Of a DNA stretch of 64,000 nucleotides, positions 9,809 to 24,200 are shown piece by piece. The stretch's first letter is position 1, and each line of letters begins with the position of its first letter. This DNA comes from Paragordius varius (Eukaryota > Nematomorpha): positions 13,268,001 through 13,332,000 of the forward strand of contig OZ176052.1 in assembly GCA_964247055.1 (NCBI GenBank), given 5' to 3'. The notes under the pieces are model-generated. The model was not told where the DNA came from. It saw only the letters and a list, made by a program, of their open reading frames with translations, and did no database searches. Made by a program: the position numbers and the translations under genes.

Positions 9809-12800
9809 AGACTACATCAAAATATAGAGATAGTTTGACAAACTCTTTCATATCCGATTTTTACAACGATACTTTAAAAATTAATGTATTAAACTAGTCG
9901 CATCAATACTCAAGTTAAACTTTGTCCTTAAAAATCGGATATTGGTCACCAGTGAACAAAATTATTTTTTATACATTCTCTTAGTAAGACTACATCAAAA
10001 TATAGAGATTGTTTGACAAACTCTTTCATATCCGATTTTTACAACGATACTTTAAAAATTACTGTATTAAACTAGTCGCATCAATACTCAAGTTAAACTT
10101 TGTCCTTAAAAATCGGATATTGGTCACCGGTGAACAAAATTATTTTTTATACATTCTCTTAGTAAGACTACCTCAAAATATAGAGATAGTTTGACAAACT
10201 CTTTCATATCCGATTTTTACAACGATACTTTAAAAATTAATGTATTAAACTAGTCGCATCAATACTCAAGTTAAACTTTGTCCTTAAAAATCGGATATTG
10301 GTCACCGGTGAACAAAATTATTTTTTATACATTCTCTTAGTAAGACTACATCAAAATATAGAGATTGCTTGACAAACTCTTTCATATCCGATTTTTACAA
10401 CGATACTTTAAAAATTAATGTATAAAACTAGTCGCATCAATACTCAAGTTAAACTTTATCCTTAAAAATTGGATATTGGTCACCGGTGAACAAAATAATT
10501 TTTTATACATTCTCTTAGTAAGACTACATCAAAATATAGAGATAGTTTGACAAACTCTTTCATCTCCGATTTTTACAACGGTACTTTAAAAATTAATGTA
10601 TAAAACTAGTCGCATCAATATTCAAGTTAAACTTTGTCCTTAAAAATCGGATATTGGTCACCGGTGAACAAAATAATTTTTTATACATTCTCTTAGCAAG
10701 ACTACATCAAAATTTAGAGATAGTTTGACAAACTCTTTCATATCCGATTTTTACAACGATACTTTAAAAATTATGGTATTAAACTAGTCGCATCAATACT
10801 CAAGTTAAACTTTATCCGTAATAATCGGATATTGGTCACCGGTGAACAAAATTATTTTTTATACATTCTCTTAGTAGGACTACATCAAAATATAGAGATA
10901 GTTTAGCAAACTCTTTCATATCCGATTTTTACAACGATACTTTAAAAATTAATGTATAAAACTAGTCGCATCAATACTCAAGTTAAACTTTGTCCTTAAA
11001 AATCGGATATTGGTCACCGGTGAACAAAATAATTTTTTATACATTCTCTTAGTAAGACTACATCAAAATATAGAGATAGTTTGACAAACTCTTTCATATC
11101 CGATTTTTACAACGATACTTTAAAAATTAATGTATTAAACTAGTCGCATCAATACTCAAGTTAAACTTTGTCCTTAAAAATCGGATATTGGTCACCTGTG
11201 AACAAAATAATTTTTTATACATTCTCTTAGCAAGACTACATCAAAATTTAGAGATAGTTTGACAAACTCTTTCATATCCGATTTTTACAACGATACTTTA
11301 AAAATTATGGTATTAAACTAGTCGCATCAATACTCAAGTTAAACTTTATCCGTAATAATCGGATATTGGTCACCGGTGAACAAAATTATTTTTTATACAT
11401 TCTCTTAGTAGGACTACATCAAAATATAGAGATAGTTTAGCAAACTCTTTCATATCCGATTTTTACAACGATACTTTAAAAATTAATGTATAAAACTAGT
11501 CGCATCAATACTCAAGTTAAACTTTGTCCTTAAAAATTGGATATTGGTCACCGGTGAACAAAATTATTTTTTATACATTCTCTTAGTAAGACTACATCAA
11601 AATATAGAGATAGTTTGAAACTCTTTCATATCCGATTTTTACAACGATACTTTAAAAATTAATGTGTTAAACTAGTCGCATCAATACTCAAGTTAAACTT
11701 TGTCCTTAAAAATCGAATATTGGTCACCGGTGAACAAAATTATTTTTTATACATTCTCTTAGTAAGACTACATCAAAATATAGAGATAGTTTGACAAACT
11801 CTTTTATATTCGATTTTTACAACGATACTTTAAAAATTAATGTATAAAACTAGTCGCATCAATACTCAAGTTAAACTTTATCCGTAATAATCGGATATTG
11901 GTCACCGGTGAACAAAATAATTTTTTATACATTCTCTTAGTAAGACTACATCAAAATATAGAGATAGTTTGACAAACTCTTTCATATCCAATTTTTACAA
12001 CGATACTTTAAAAATTATGGTATTAAACCAGTCGCATCAATACTCAAGTTAAACTTTGTCCTTAAAAATCGGATATTGGTCACCGGTGAACATAATTATT
12101 TTTTATACATTCTCTTAGTCAGACTACATCAAAATATATAATAGTTTGACAAACTCTTTCATATCTGATTTTTACAACGATACTTTAAAAATTAATGTAT
12201 AAAACTAGTCGCATCAATACTCAAGTTAAACTTTATCCTTAAAAATTGGATATTGGTCACCGGTGAACAAAATAATTTTTTATACATTCTCTTAGTAAGA
12301 CTACATCAAAATTTAGAGATAGTTTGACAAACTCTTTCATATCCGATTTTTACAACGATACTTTAAAAATTATGGTATTAAACTAGTCGCATCAATACTC
12401 AAATTTAACTTTGTCCTTAAAAATCGGATATTGGTCACCGGTGAACAAAATTATTTTTTATATATTCTCTTAGCAAGACTACATCAAAATATAGAGATAG
12501 TTTGACAAACTCTTTCATACCGATTTTTACAACGGTACTTTAAAAATTAATGTATAAAACTAGTCGCATCAATATTCAAGTTAAACTTTGTCCTTAAAAA
12601 TCGGATATTGGTCACCGGTGAACAAAATAATTTTTTATACATTCTCTTAGTAAGACTACATCAAAATATAGAGATAGTTTGACAAACTCTTTCATATCCG
12701 ATTTTTACAACGATACTTTAAAAATTATGGTATTAAACCAGTCGCATCAATACTCAAGTTAAACTTTGTCCTTAAAAATCGAATATTGGCCATCGGTGAA

Positions 12801-14433
12801 CAAAATTATTTTTTATACATTCTCTTAGCAAGACTACATCAAAATATAGAGATAGTTTGACAAACTCTTTCATATCCGATTTTTACAACGATACTTTAAA
12901 AATTAATGTATTAAACTAGTCGCATCAATACTCAAGTTAAACTTTGTCCTTAAAAATCGGATATTGGTCACCGGTGAACAAAATAATTTTTTATGCATTC
13001 TCTTAGTAAGACTACATCAAAATATAGAGATAGTTTGACAAACTCTTTCATATCCGATTTTTACAACGATACTTTAAAAATTATGGTATTAAACCAGTCG
13101 CATCAATACTCAAGTTAAACTTTGTCCTTAAAAATCGGATATTGGTCACCGGTGAACAAAATTATTTTTTATGCATTCTCTTAGTAAGACTACATCAAAA
13201 TATAGAGATAGTTTGACAAACTCTTTCATATCCCATTTTTGCAACGATACTTTAAAAATTAATGTATAAAACTAGTCATATCAATAAATCGCATCAATAC
13301 TCAAGTTAAACTATATCCTTAAAAATCGGATATTGGTCACCGGTGAACAAAATTATTTTTTATACATTCTCTTAGCAAGACTACATCAAAATATAGAGAT
13401 AGTTTGACAAACTCTTTCATATCCGATTTTTACAACGATACTTTAAAAATTAATGTATTAAACTAGTCGCATCAATACTCAAGTTAAACTTTGTCCTTAA
13501 AAATCGGATATTGGTCACCGGTGAACAAAATAATTTTTTATACATTCTCTTAGTAAGACTACATCAAAATATAGAGATAGTTTGACAAACTCTTTCATAT
13601 CCGATTTTTACAACGATACTTTAAAAATTATGGTATTAAACCAGTCGCATCAATACTCAAGTTAAACTTTGTCCTTAAAAATCGGATATTGGTCACCGGT
13701 GAACAAAATTATTTTTTATACATTCTCTTAGTAATTACATCAAAATATAGAGATAGTTTGACAAACTCTTTCATATCCGATTTTTACAACGATATTTTAA
13801 AAATTACTGTATTAAACTAGTCGCATCAATACTCAAGTTAAACTTTGTCCTTAAAAATCGGATATTGGTCACCGGTGAACAAAATAATTTTTTATACATT
13901 TTCTTAGTAAGACTACATCAAAATATAGAGATAGTTTGACAAACTCTTTCATATCCGAATTTTACAACGATACTTTAAAAATTAATGTATTAAACTAGTC
14001 GCATCAATACTCAAGTTAAACTTTGTCCTTAAAAATCGGATATTGGTCACCGGTGAACAAAATTATTTTTTATACATTCTCTTAGTAATTACATCAAAAT
14101 ATAGAGATAGTTTGACAAACTCTTTCATATCCGATTTTTACAACGATACTTTAAAAATTATGGTATTAAACCAGTCGCATCAATACTCAAGTTAAACTTT
14201 GTCCTTAAAAATCGGATATTGGTCACCGGTGAACAAAATTATTTTTTATACATTCTCTTAGCAAGACTACATCAAAATATAGAGATAGTTTGACAAACTC
14301 TTTCATATCCGATTTTTACAACGATACTTTAAAAATTAATGTATTAAACTAGTCGCATCAATACTCAAGTTAAACTTTGTCCTTAAAAATTGGATATTGG
14401 TCACCGGTGAACAAAATTATTTTTTATATATTC
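9809..14433 (+). repeat. Mosaic satellite stretch, 9.8-14.4 kb
   Basis: All 178-bp units with no gene. From about 11041 to 12530 the order of marker units (CACCTGTG, CCGTAATAATC, AGTTTAGC, AGTTTGAAACT, TTATATTCG, TATCCAATT, AACATAATT/TATATAATAG) matches about 16226-17715 at an offset of 5185 with few differences. A shorter near-repeat of the opening part is at 10690-10970. One extended 191-bp unit (13215-13405) has the variant TCATATCAATAAA and is not followed by the usual AGTTTAGC unit. The 12.5-14.4 kb part has no clear block copy that I could define. Confidence 0.8.
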
Positions 14434-16532
14434 TCTTAGCAAGACTACATCAAAATATAGATATAGTTTGACAAACTCTTTCATATCCGATTTTTACAAC
14501 GATACTTTAAAAATTAATGTATAAAACTAGTCGTATCAATAAATCGCATCAATACTTAAGTTAAACTTTGTCCTTAAAAATCGGATATTGGTCACCGGTG
14601 AACAAAATTATTTTTTATACATTCTCTTAGTAGGACTACATCAAAATATAGAGATAGTTTAGCAAACTCTTTCATATCCGATTTTTACAACGATACTTTA
14701 AAAATTAATGTATAAAACTAGTCGCATCAATACTCAAGTTAAACTTTGTCCTTAAAAATTGAATATTGGTCACCGGTGAACAAAATTATTTTTTATACAT
14801 TCTCTTAGTAAGACTACATCAAAATATAGAGATAGTTTGAAACTCTTTCATATCCGATTTTTACAACGATACTTTAAAAATTAATGTGTTAAACTAGTCG
14901 CATCAATACTCAAGTTAAACTTTGTCCTTAAAAATCGAATATTGGTCACCGGTGAACAAAATTATTTTTTATACATTCTCTTAGTAAGACTACATCAAAA
15001 TATAGAGATAGTTTGACAAACTCTTTTATATTCGATTTTTACAACGATACTTTAAAAATTAATGTATAAAACTAGTCGCATCAATACTCAAGTTAAACTT
15101 TATCCGTAATAATCGGATATTGGTCACCGGTGAACAAAATAATTTTTTATACATTCTCTTAGTAAGACTACATCAAAATATAGAGATAGTTTGACAAACT
15201 CTTTCATATCCAATTTTTACAACGATACTTTAAAAATTATGGTATTAAACCAGTCGCATCAATACTCAAGTTAAACTTTGTCCTTAAAAATCGGATATTG
15301 GTCACCGGTGAACATAATTATTTTTTATACATTCTCTTAGTCAGACTACATCAAAATATATAATAGTTTGACAAACTCTTTCATATCTGATTTTTACAAC
15401 GATACTTTAAAAATTAATGTATAAAACTAGTCGCATCAATACTCAAGTTAAACTTTATCCTTAAAAATTGGATATTGGTCACCGGTGAACAAAATAATTT
15501 TTTATACATTCTCTTAGTAAGACTACATCGAAATTTAGAGATAGTTTGACAAACTCTTTCATATCCGATTTTTACAACGATACTTTAAAAATTATGGTAT
15601 TAAACTAGTCGCATCAATACTCAAATTTAACTTTGTCCTTAAAAATCGGATATTGGTCACCGGTGAACAAAATTATTTTTTATATATTCTCTTAGCAAGA
15701 CTACATCAAAATATAGAGATAGTTTGACAAACTCTTTCATACCGATTTTTACAACGATACTTTAAAAATTAATGTATAAAACTAGTCGTATCAATAAATC
15801 GCATCAATACTCAAGTTAAACTTTGTCCTTAAAAATCGGATATTGGTCACCGGTGAACAAAATTATTTTTTATACATTCTCTTAGTAGGACTACATCAAA
15901 ATATAGAGATAGTTTAGCAAACTCTTTCATATCCGATTTTTAAAACGATACTTTAAAAATTAATATAAAACTAGTCGCATCAATACTCAAGTTAAACTTT
16001 GTCCTTAAAAATCGAATATTGGTCACCGGTGAACAAAATTATTTTTTATACATTCTCTTAGTAAGACTACATCAAAATATAGAGATAGTTTGAAACTCTT
16101 TCATATCCGATTTTGACAACGATACTTTAAAAATTAATGTGTTAAACTAGTCGCATCAATACTCAAGTTAAACTTTGTCCTTAAAAATTGGATATTGGTC
16201 ACCGGTGAACAAAATTATTTTTTATACATTCTCTTAGTAAGACTACATCAAAATATAGAGATAGTTTGACAAACTCTTTCATATCCGATTTTAACAACGA
16301 TACTTTAAAAATTAATGTATTAAACTAGTCGCATCAATACTCAAGTTAAACTTTGTCCTTAAAAATCGGATATTGGTCACCTGTGAACAAAATAATTTTT
16401 TATACATTCTCTTAGCAAGACTACATCAAAATTTAGAGATAGTTTGACAAACTCTTTCATATCCGATTTTTACAACGATACTTTAAAAATTATGGTATTA
16501 AACTAGTCGCATCAATACTCAAGTTAAACTTT
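14434..16532 (+). repeat. Long segmental copy A2 (partner 334-2432)
   Basis: This is the downstream partner of 334-2432, offset 14,100 bp, three differences seen. Extended units lie at 14470-14660 and 15726-15915. Identity ends abruptly at both sides: upstream the partner lacks two bases in TATTCTTAGC (near 330), and downstream the sequence changes to TTATCCGTAATAATCGG. Most of this copy also forms the first half of the 1963-bp tandem pair. Confidence 0.9.
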
Positions 16533-18484
16533 ATCCGTAATAATCGGATATTGGTCACCGGTGAACAAAATTATTTTTTATACATTCTCTTAGTAGGACT
16601 ACATCAAAATATAGAGATAGTTTAGCAAACTCTTTCATATCCGATTTTTACAACGATACTTTAAAAATTAATGTATAAAACTAGTCGCATCAATACTCAA
16701 GTTAAACTTTGTCCTTAAAAATTGGATATTGGTCACCGGTGAACAAAATTATTTTTTATACATTCTCTTAGTAAGACTACATCAAAATATAGAGATAGTT
16801 TGAAACTCTTTCATATCCGATTTTTACAACGATACTTTAAAAATTAATGTGTTAAACTAGTCGCATCAATACTCAAGTTAAACTTTGTCCTTAAAAATCG
16901 AATATTGGTCACCGGTGAACAAAATTATTTTTAATACATTCTCTTAGTAAGACTACATCAAAATATAGAGATAGTTTGACAAACTCTTTTATATTCGATT
17001 TTTACAACGATACTTTAAAAATTAATGTATAAAACTAGTCGCATCAATACTCAAGTTAAACTTTATCCGTAATAATCGGATATTGGTCACCGGTGAACAA
17101 AATAATTTTTTATACATTCTCTTAGTAAGACTACATCAAAATATAGAGATAGTTTGACAAACTCTTTCATATCCAATTTTTACAACGATACTTTAAAAAT
17201 TATGGTATTAAACCAGTCGCATCAATACTCAAGTTAAACTTTGTCCTTAAAAATCGGATATTGGTCACCGGTGAACATAATTATTTTTTATACATTCTCT
17301 TAGTCAGACTACATCAAAATATATAATAGTTTGACAAACTCTTTCATATCTGATTTTTACAACGATACTTTAAAAATTAATGTATAAAACTAGTCGCATC
17401 AATACTCAAGTTAAACTTTATCCTTAAAAATTGGATATTGGTCACCGGTGAACAAAATAATTTTTTATACATTCTCTTAGTAAGACTACATCAAAATTTA
17501 GAGATAGTTTGACAAACTCTTTCATATCCGATTTTTACAACGATACTTTAAAAATTATGGTATTAAACTAGTCGCATCAATACTCAAATTTAACTTTGTC
17601 CTTAAAAATCGGATATTGGTCACCGGTGAACAAAATTATTTTTTATATATTCTCTTAGCAAGACTACATCAAAATATAGAGATAGTTTGACAAACTCTTT
17701 CATACCGATTTTTACAACGATACTTTAAAAATTAATGTATAAAACTAGTCGTATCAATAAATCGCATCAATACTCAAGTTAAACTTTGTCCTTAAAAATC
17801 GGATATTGGTCACCGGTGAACAAAATTATTTTTTATACATTCTCTTAGTAGGACTACATCAAAATATAGAGATAGTTTAGCAAACTCTTTCATATCCGAT
17901 TTTTAAAACGATACTTTAAAAATTAATATAAAACTAGTCGCATCAATACTCAAGTTAAACTTTGTCCTTAAAAATCGAATATTGGTCACCGGTGAACAAA
18001 ATTATTTTTTATACATTCTCTTAGTAAGACTACATCAAAATATAGAGATAGTTTGAAACTCTTTCATATCCGATTTTGACAACGATACTTTAAAAATTAA
18101 TGTGTTAAACTAGTCGCATCAATACTCAAGTTAAACTTTGTCCTTAAAAATTGGATATTGGTCACCGGTGAACAAAATTATTTTTTATACATTCTCTTAG
18201 TAAGACTACATCAAAATATAGAGATAGTTTGACAAACTCTTTCATATCCGATTTTAACAACGATACTTTAAAAATTAATGTATTAAACTAGTCGCATCAA
18301 TACTCAAGTTAAACTTTGTCCTTAAAAATCGGATATTGGTCACCTGTGAACAAAATAATTTTTTATACATTCTCTTAGCAAGACTACATCAAAATTTAGA
18401 GATAGTTTGACAAACTCTTTCATATCCGATTTTTACAACGATACTTTAAAAATTATGGTATTAAACTAGTCGCATCAATACTCA
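14578..18484 (+). repeat. 1963-bp tandem higher-order repeat, two adjacent copies
   Basis: Copy one is 14578-16540 and copy two 16541 to about 18484. Paired markers at exactly 1963 bp are AGTTTAGC (14656 and 16619; 15911 and 17874), TTATATTCG units (15015 and 16978), GATTTTAACAACG (C at 16295 and 18258) and CACCTGTG (16382 and 18345). Few differences are seen, for example near 16934. The period is 11 monomers including one extended unit (15726 and 17689). The perfect abutment shows a single recent tandem duplication. Confidence 0.9.
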
Positions 18485-21299
18485 AATTAAACTTTGTCCT
18501 TAAAAATCGGATATTGGTCACCGGTGAACAAAATTATTTTTTATACATTTTCTTAGTAAGACTACATCAAAATATAGAGATAGTTTGACAAACTCTTTCA
18601 TATCCGATTTTTACAACGATACTTTAAAAATTATGGTATTAAACCAGTCGCATCAATACTCAAGTTAAACTTTGTCCTTAAAAATCGGATATTGGTCACC
18701 GGTGAACAAAATTATTTTTTATACATTCTCTTAGTAAGACTACATCAAAATATATAGATAGTTTGACAAACTCTTTCATATCCGATTTTTACAACGATAC
18801 TTTAAAAATTATGGTATTAAACCAGTCGCATCAATACTCAAGTTAAACTTTGTCCTTAAAAATCGGATATTGGTCACCGGTGAACAAAATTATTTTTTAT
18901 ACATTCTCTTAGTAAGACTACATCAAAATATAGAGATTGTTTGACAAACTCTTTCATATCCGATTTTTACAACGATACTTTAAAAATTAATGTATAAAAC
19001 TAGTCGCATCAATACTCAAGTTAAACTTTATCCTTAAAAATTGGATATTGGTCACCGGTGAACAAAATTATTTTTTATACATTCTCTTAGTAAGACTACA
19101 TCAAAATATAGAGATAGTTTGACAAACTCTTTCATATCCGATTTTTACAACGATACTTTAAAAATTAATGTGTTAAACTAGTGGCATCAATACTCAAGTT
19201 AAACTTTGTCCTTAAAAATCGGATATTGGTCACCGGTGAACAAAATTATTTTCTATACATTCTCTTAGTAATTACATCAAAATATAGAGATAGTTTGACA
19301 AACTCTTTCATATCCGATTTTTACAACGATACATTAAAAATTACTGTATTAAACTAGTCGCATCAATACTCAAGTTAAACTTTGTCCTTAAAAATCGGAT
19401 ATTGGTCACCGGTGAACAAAATAATTTTTCATACATTCTCTAAGTAAAACTACATCAAAATATAGAGATAGTTTGACAAACTCTTTCATATCCGATTTTT
19501 ACAACGATACTTTAAAAATTAATGTATTAAACTAGTCGCATCAATACTCAAGTTAAACTTTGTCCTTAAAAATCGGATATTGGTCACCGGTGAACAAAAT
19601 TATTTTTTATACATTCTCTTAGCAAGACTACATCAAAATATAGAGATAGTTTGACAAACTCTTTCATATCCGATTTTTACAACGATACTTTATAAATTAA
19701 TGTATAAAACTAGTCGCATCAATACTCAAGTTAAACTTTGTCCTTAAAAATCGGATATTGGTCACCGGTGAACAAAATTATTTTTTATACATTCTCTTAG
19801 TAACTACATCCAAATATAGAGATATTTTGACAAACTCTTTCATATCCGATTTTTACAACGATACTTTAAAAATTACTGTATTAAACTAGTCGCATCAATA
19901 CTCAAGTTAAACTTTGTCCTTAAAAATCGGATATTGGTCACCGGTGAACAAAATAATTTTTTATACATTCTCTTAGTAAGACTACATCAAAATATAGAGA
20001 TAGTTTGACAAACTCTTTCATCTCCGATTTTTACAACGATACTTTAAAAATTAATGTTTAAAACTAGTCGCATCAATACTCAAGTTAAACTTTGTCCTTA
20101 AAAATCGGATATTGGTCACCGGTGAACAAAATTATTTTTTATACATTCTCTTAGTAAGACTACATCAAAATATAGAGATAGTTTGACAAACTCTTTCATA
20201 TCCGATTTTTACAACGATACTTTAAAAATTAATGTATTAAACTAGTCGCATCAATACTCAAGTTAAACTTTGTCCTTAAAAATCGGATATTGGTCACCGG
20301 TGAACAAAATTATTTTTTATACATTCTCTTAGTAAGACTACATCAAAATATAGAGATTGTTTGACAAACTCTTTCATATCCGATTTTTACTACGATACTT
20401 TAAAAATTACTGTATTAAACTAGTCGCATCAATACTCAAGTTAAACTTTGTCCTTAAAAATCGGATATTGGTCACCGGTGAACAAAATTATTTTTTATAC
20501 ATTCTCTTAGTAAGACTACATCAAAATATAGAGATAGTTTGACAAACTCTTTCATATCCGATTTTTACAACGATACTTTAAAAATTAATGTATTAAACTA
20601 GTCGCATCAATACTCAAGTTAAACTTTGTCCTTAAAAATCGGATATTGGTCACCGGTGAACAAAATTATTTTTTATACATTCTCTTAGTAAGACTACATC
20701 AAAATATAGAGATTGTTTGACAAACTCTTTCATATCCGATTTTTACAACGATACTTTAAAAATTAATGTATAAAACTAGTCGCATCAATACTCAAGTTAA
20801 ACTTTATCCTTAAAAATTGGATATTGGTCACCGGTGAACAAAATAATTTTTTATACATTCTCTTAGTAAGACTACATCAAAATATAGAGATAGTTTGACA
20901 AACTCTTTCATCTCCGATTTTTACAACGATACTTTAAAAATTAATGTATAAAACTAGTCGCATCAATACTCAAGTTAAACTTTGTCCTTAAAAATCGGAT
21001 ATTGGTCACCGGTGAACAAAATTATTTTTTATACATTCTCTTAGTAAGACTACATCAAAATATAGAGATAGTTTGACAAACTCTTTCATATCCGATTTTT
21101 ACAACGATACTTTAAAAATTAATGTATTAAACTAGTCGCATCAATACTCAAGTTAAACTTTGTCCTTAAAAATCGGATATTGGTCACCGGTGAACAAAAT
21201 TATTTTTTATACATTCTCTTAGTAAGACTACATCAAAATATAGAGATAGTTTGACAAACTCTTTCATCTCCGATTTTTACAACGATACTTTAAAAATTA
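18485..21299 (+). repeat. Long segmental copy B2 (partner 5700-8280)
   Basis: From 18719 this matches 5700-8280 at an offset of 13,019. Copy-specific changes include TTTTTCATAC and AAGTAAAAC near 19430-19450 and AATGTTTAAAAC near 20053. The match stops near 21300, where the other copy has TATAAACCTAG. No gene is present. Confidence 0.87.
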
Positions 21300-24200
21300 A
21301 TGTATTAAACTAGTCGCATCAATACTCAAGTTAAACTTTGTCCTTAAAAATCGGATATTGGTCACCAGTGAACAAAATTATTTTTTATACATTCTCTTAG
21401 TAAGACTACATCAAAATATAGAGATTGTTTGACAAACTCTTTCATATCCGATTTTTACAACGATACTTTAAAAATTACTGTATTAAACTAGTCGCATCAA
21501 TACTCAAGTTAAACTTTGTCCTTAAAAATCGGATATTGGTCACCGGTGAACAAAATTATTTTTTATACATTCTCTTAGTAAGACTACATCAAAATATAGA
21601 GATAGTTTGACAAACTCTTTCATATCCGATTTTTACAACGATACTTTAAAAATTAATGTATTAAACTAGTCGCATCAATACTCAAGTTAAACTTTGTCCT
21701 TAAAAATCGGATATTGGTCACCGGTGAACAAAATTATTTTTTATACATTCTCTTAGTAAGACTACATCAAAATATAGAGATTGTTTGACAAACTCTTTCA
21801 TATCCGATTTTTACAACGATACTTTAAAAATTAATGTATAAAACTAGTCGCATCAATACTCAAGTTAAACTTTATCCTTAAAAATTGGATATTGGTCACC
21901 GGTGAACAAAATAATTTTTTATACATTCTCTTAGTAAGACTACATCAAAATATAGAGATAGTTTGACAAACTCTTTCATCTCCGATTTTTACAACGATAC
22001 TTTAAAAATTAATGTATAAAACTAGTCGCATCAATATTCAAGTTAAACTTTGTCCTTAAAAATCGGATATTGGTCACCGGTGAAAAAATTATTTTTTATA
22101 CATTCTCTTAGTAAGACTACATCAAAATATAGAGATAGTTTGACAAACTCTTTCATATCCGATTTTTACAACGATACTTTAAAAATTAATGTATTAAACT
22201 AGTCGCATCAATACTCAAGTTAAACTTTGTCCTTAAAAATCGGATATTGGTCACCGGTGAACAAAATTATTTTTTATACATTCTCTTAGTAAGACTACAT
22301 CAAAATATAGAGATTGTTTGACAAACTCTTTCATATCCGATTTTTACAACGATACTTTAAAAATTAATGTATAAAACTAGTCGCATCAATACTCAAGTTA
22401 AACTTTATCATTAAAAATTGTATATTGGTCACCGGTGAACAAAATTATTTTTTATACATTCTATTAGTAAGACTACATCAAAATATATAGATAGTTTGAC
22501 AAACTCTTTCATATCCGATTTTTACAACGATACTTTAAAAATTATGGTATTAAACCAGTCGCATCAATACTCAAGTTAAACTTTGTCCTTAAAAATCGGA
22601 TATTGGTCACCGGTGAACAAAATTATTTTTTATACATTCTCTTAGTAAGACTACATCAAAATATAGAGATTGTTTGACAAACTCTTTCATATCCGATTTT
22701 TACAACGATACTTTAAAAATTAATGTATAAAACTAGTCGCATCAACACTCAAGTTAAACTTTATCCTTAAAAATTGGATATTGGTCACCGGTGAACAAAA
22801 TTATTTTTTATACATTCTCTTAGTAAGACTACATCAAAATATAGAGATAGTTTGACAAACTCTTTCATATCCGATTTTTACAACGATACTTTAAAAATTA
22901 ATGTGTTAAACTAGTGGCATCAATACTCAAGTTAAACTTTGTCCTTAAAAATCGGATATTGGTCACCGGTGAACAAAATTATTTTCTATACATTCTCTTA
23001 GTAATTACATCAAAATATAGAGATAGTTTGACAAACTCTTTCATATCCGATTTTTACAACGATACATTAAAAATTACTGTATTAAACTAGTCGCATCAAT
23101 ACTCAAGTTAAACTTTGTCCTTAAAAATCGGATATTGGTCACCGGTGAACAAAATTATTTTTTATACATTCTCTTAGTAAGACTACATCAAAATATAGAG
23201 ATAGTTTGACAAACTCTTTCATATCCGATTTTTACAACGATACTTTAAAAATTAATGTATTAAACTAGTCGCATCAATACTCAAGTTAAACTTTGTCCTT
23301 AAAAATCGGATATTGGTCACCGGTGAACAAAATTATTTTTTATACATTCTCTTAGTAAGACTACATCAAAATATAGAGATTGTTTGACAAACTCTTTCAT
23401 ATCCGATTTTTACAACGATACTTTAAAAATTAATGTATAAAACTAGTCGCATCAACACTCAAGTTAAACTTTATCCTTAAAAATCGGATATTGGTCACCG
23501 GTGAACAAAATTATTTTTTAAACATTCTCTTAGTAAGACTACATCAAAATATAGAGATAGTTTGACAAACTCTTTCATATCCGATTTTTACAACGATACT
23601 TTAAAAATTAATGTATTAAACTAGTCGCATCAATACTCAAGTTAAACTTTGTCCTTAAAAATCGGATATTGGTCACCAGTGAACAAAATTATTTTTTATA
23701 CATTCTCTTAGTAAGACTACATCAAAATATAGAGATTGTTTGACAAACTCTTTCATATCCGATTTTTACAACGATACTTTAAAAATTACTGTATTAAACT
23801 AGTCGCATCAATACTCAAGTTAAACTTTGTCCTTAAAAATCGGATATTGGTCACCGGTGAACAAAATTATTTTTTATACATTCTCTTAGTAAGACTACAT
23901 CAAAATATAGAGATAGTTTGACAAACTCTTTCATATCCGATTTTTACAACGATACTTTAAAAATTAATGTATTAAACTAGTCGCATCAATACTCAAGTTA
24001 AACTTTGTCCTTAAAAATCGGATATTGGTCACCGGTGAACAAAATTATTTTTTATACATTCTCTTAGTAAGACTACATCAAAATATAGAGATTGTTTGAC
24101 AAACTCTTTCATATCCGATTTTTACAACGATACTTTAAAAATTAATGTATAAAACTAGTCGCATCAATACTCAAGTTAAACTTTATCCTTAAAAATTGGA

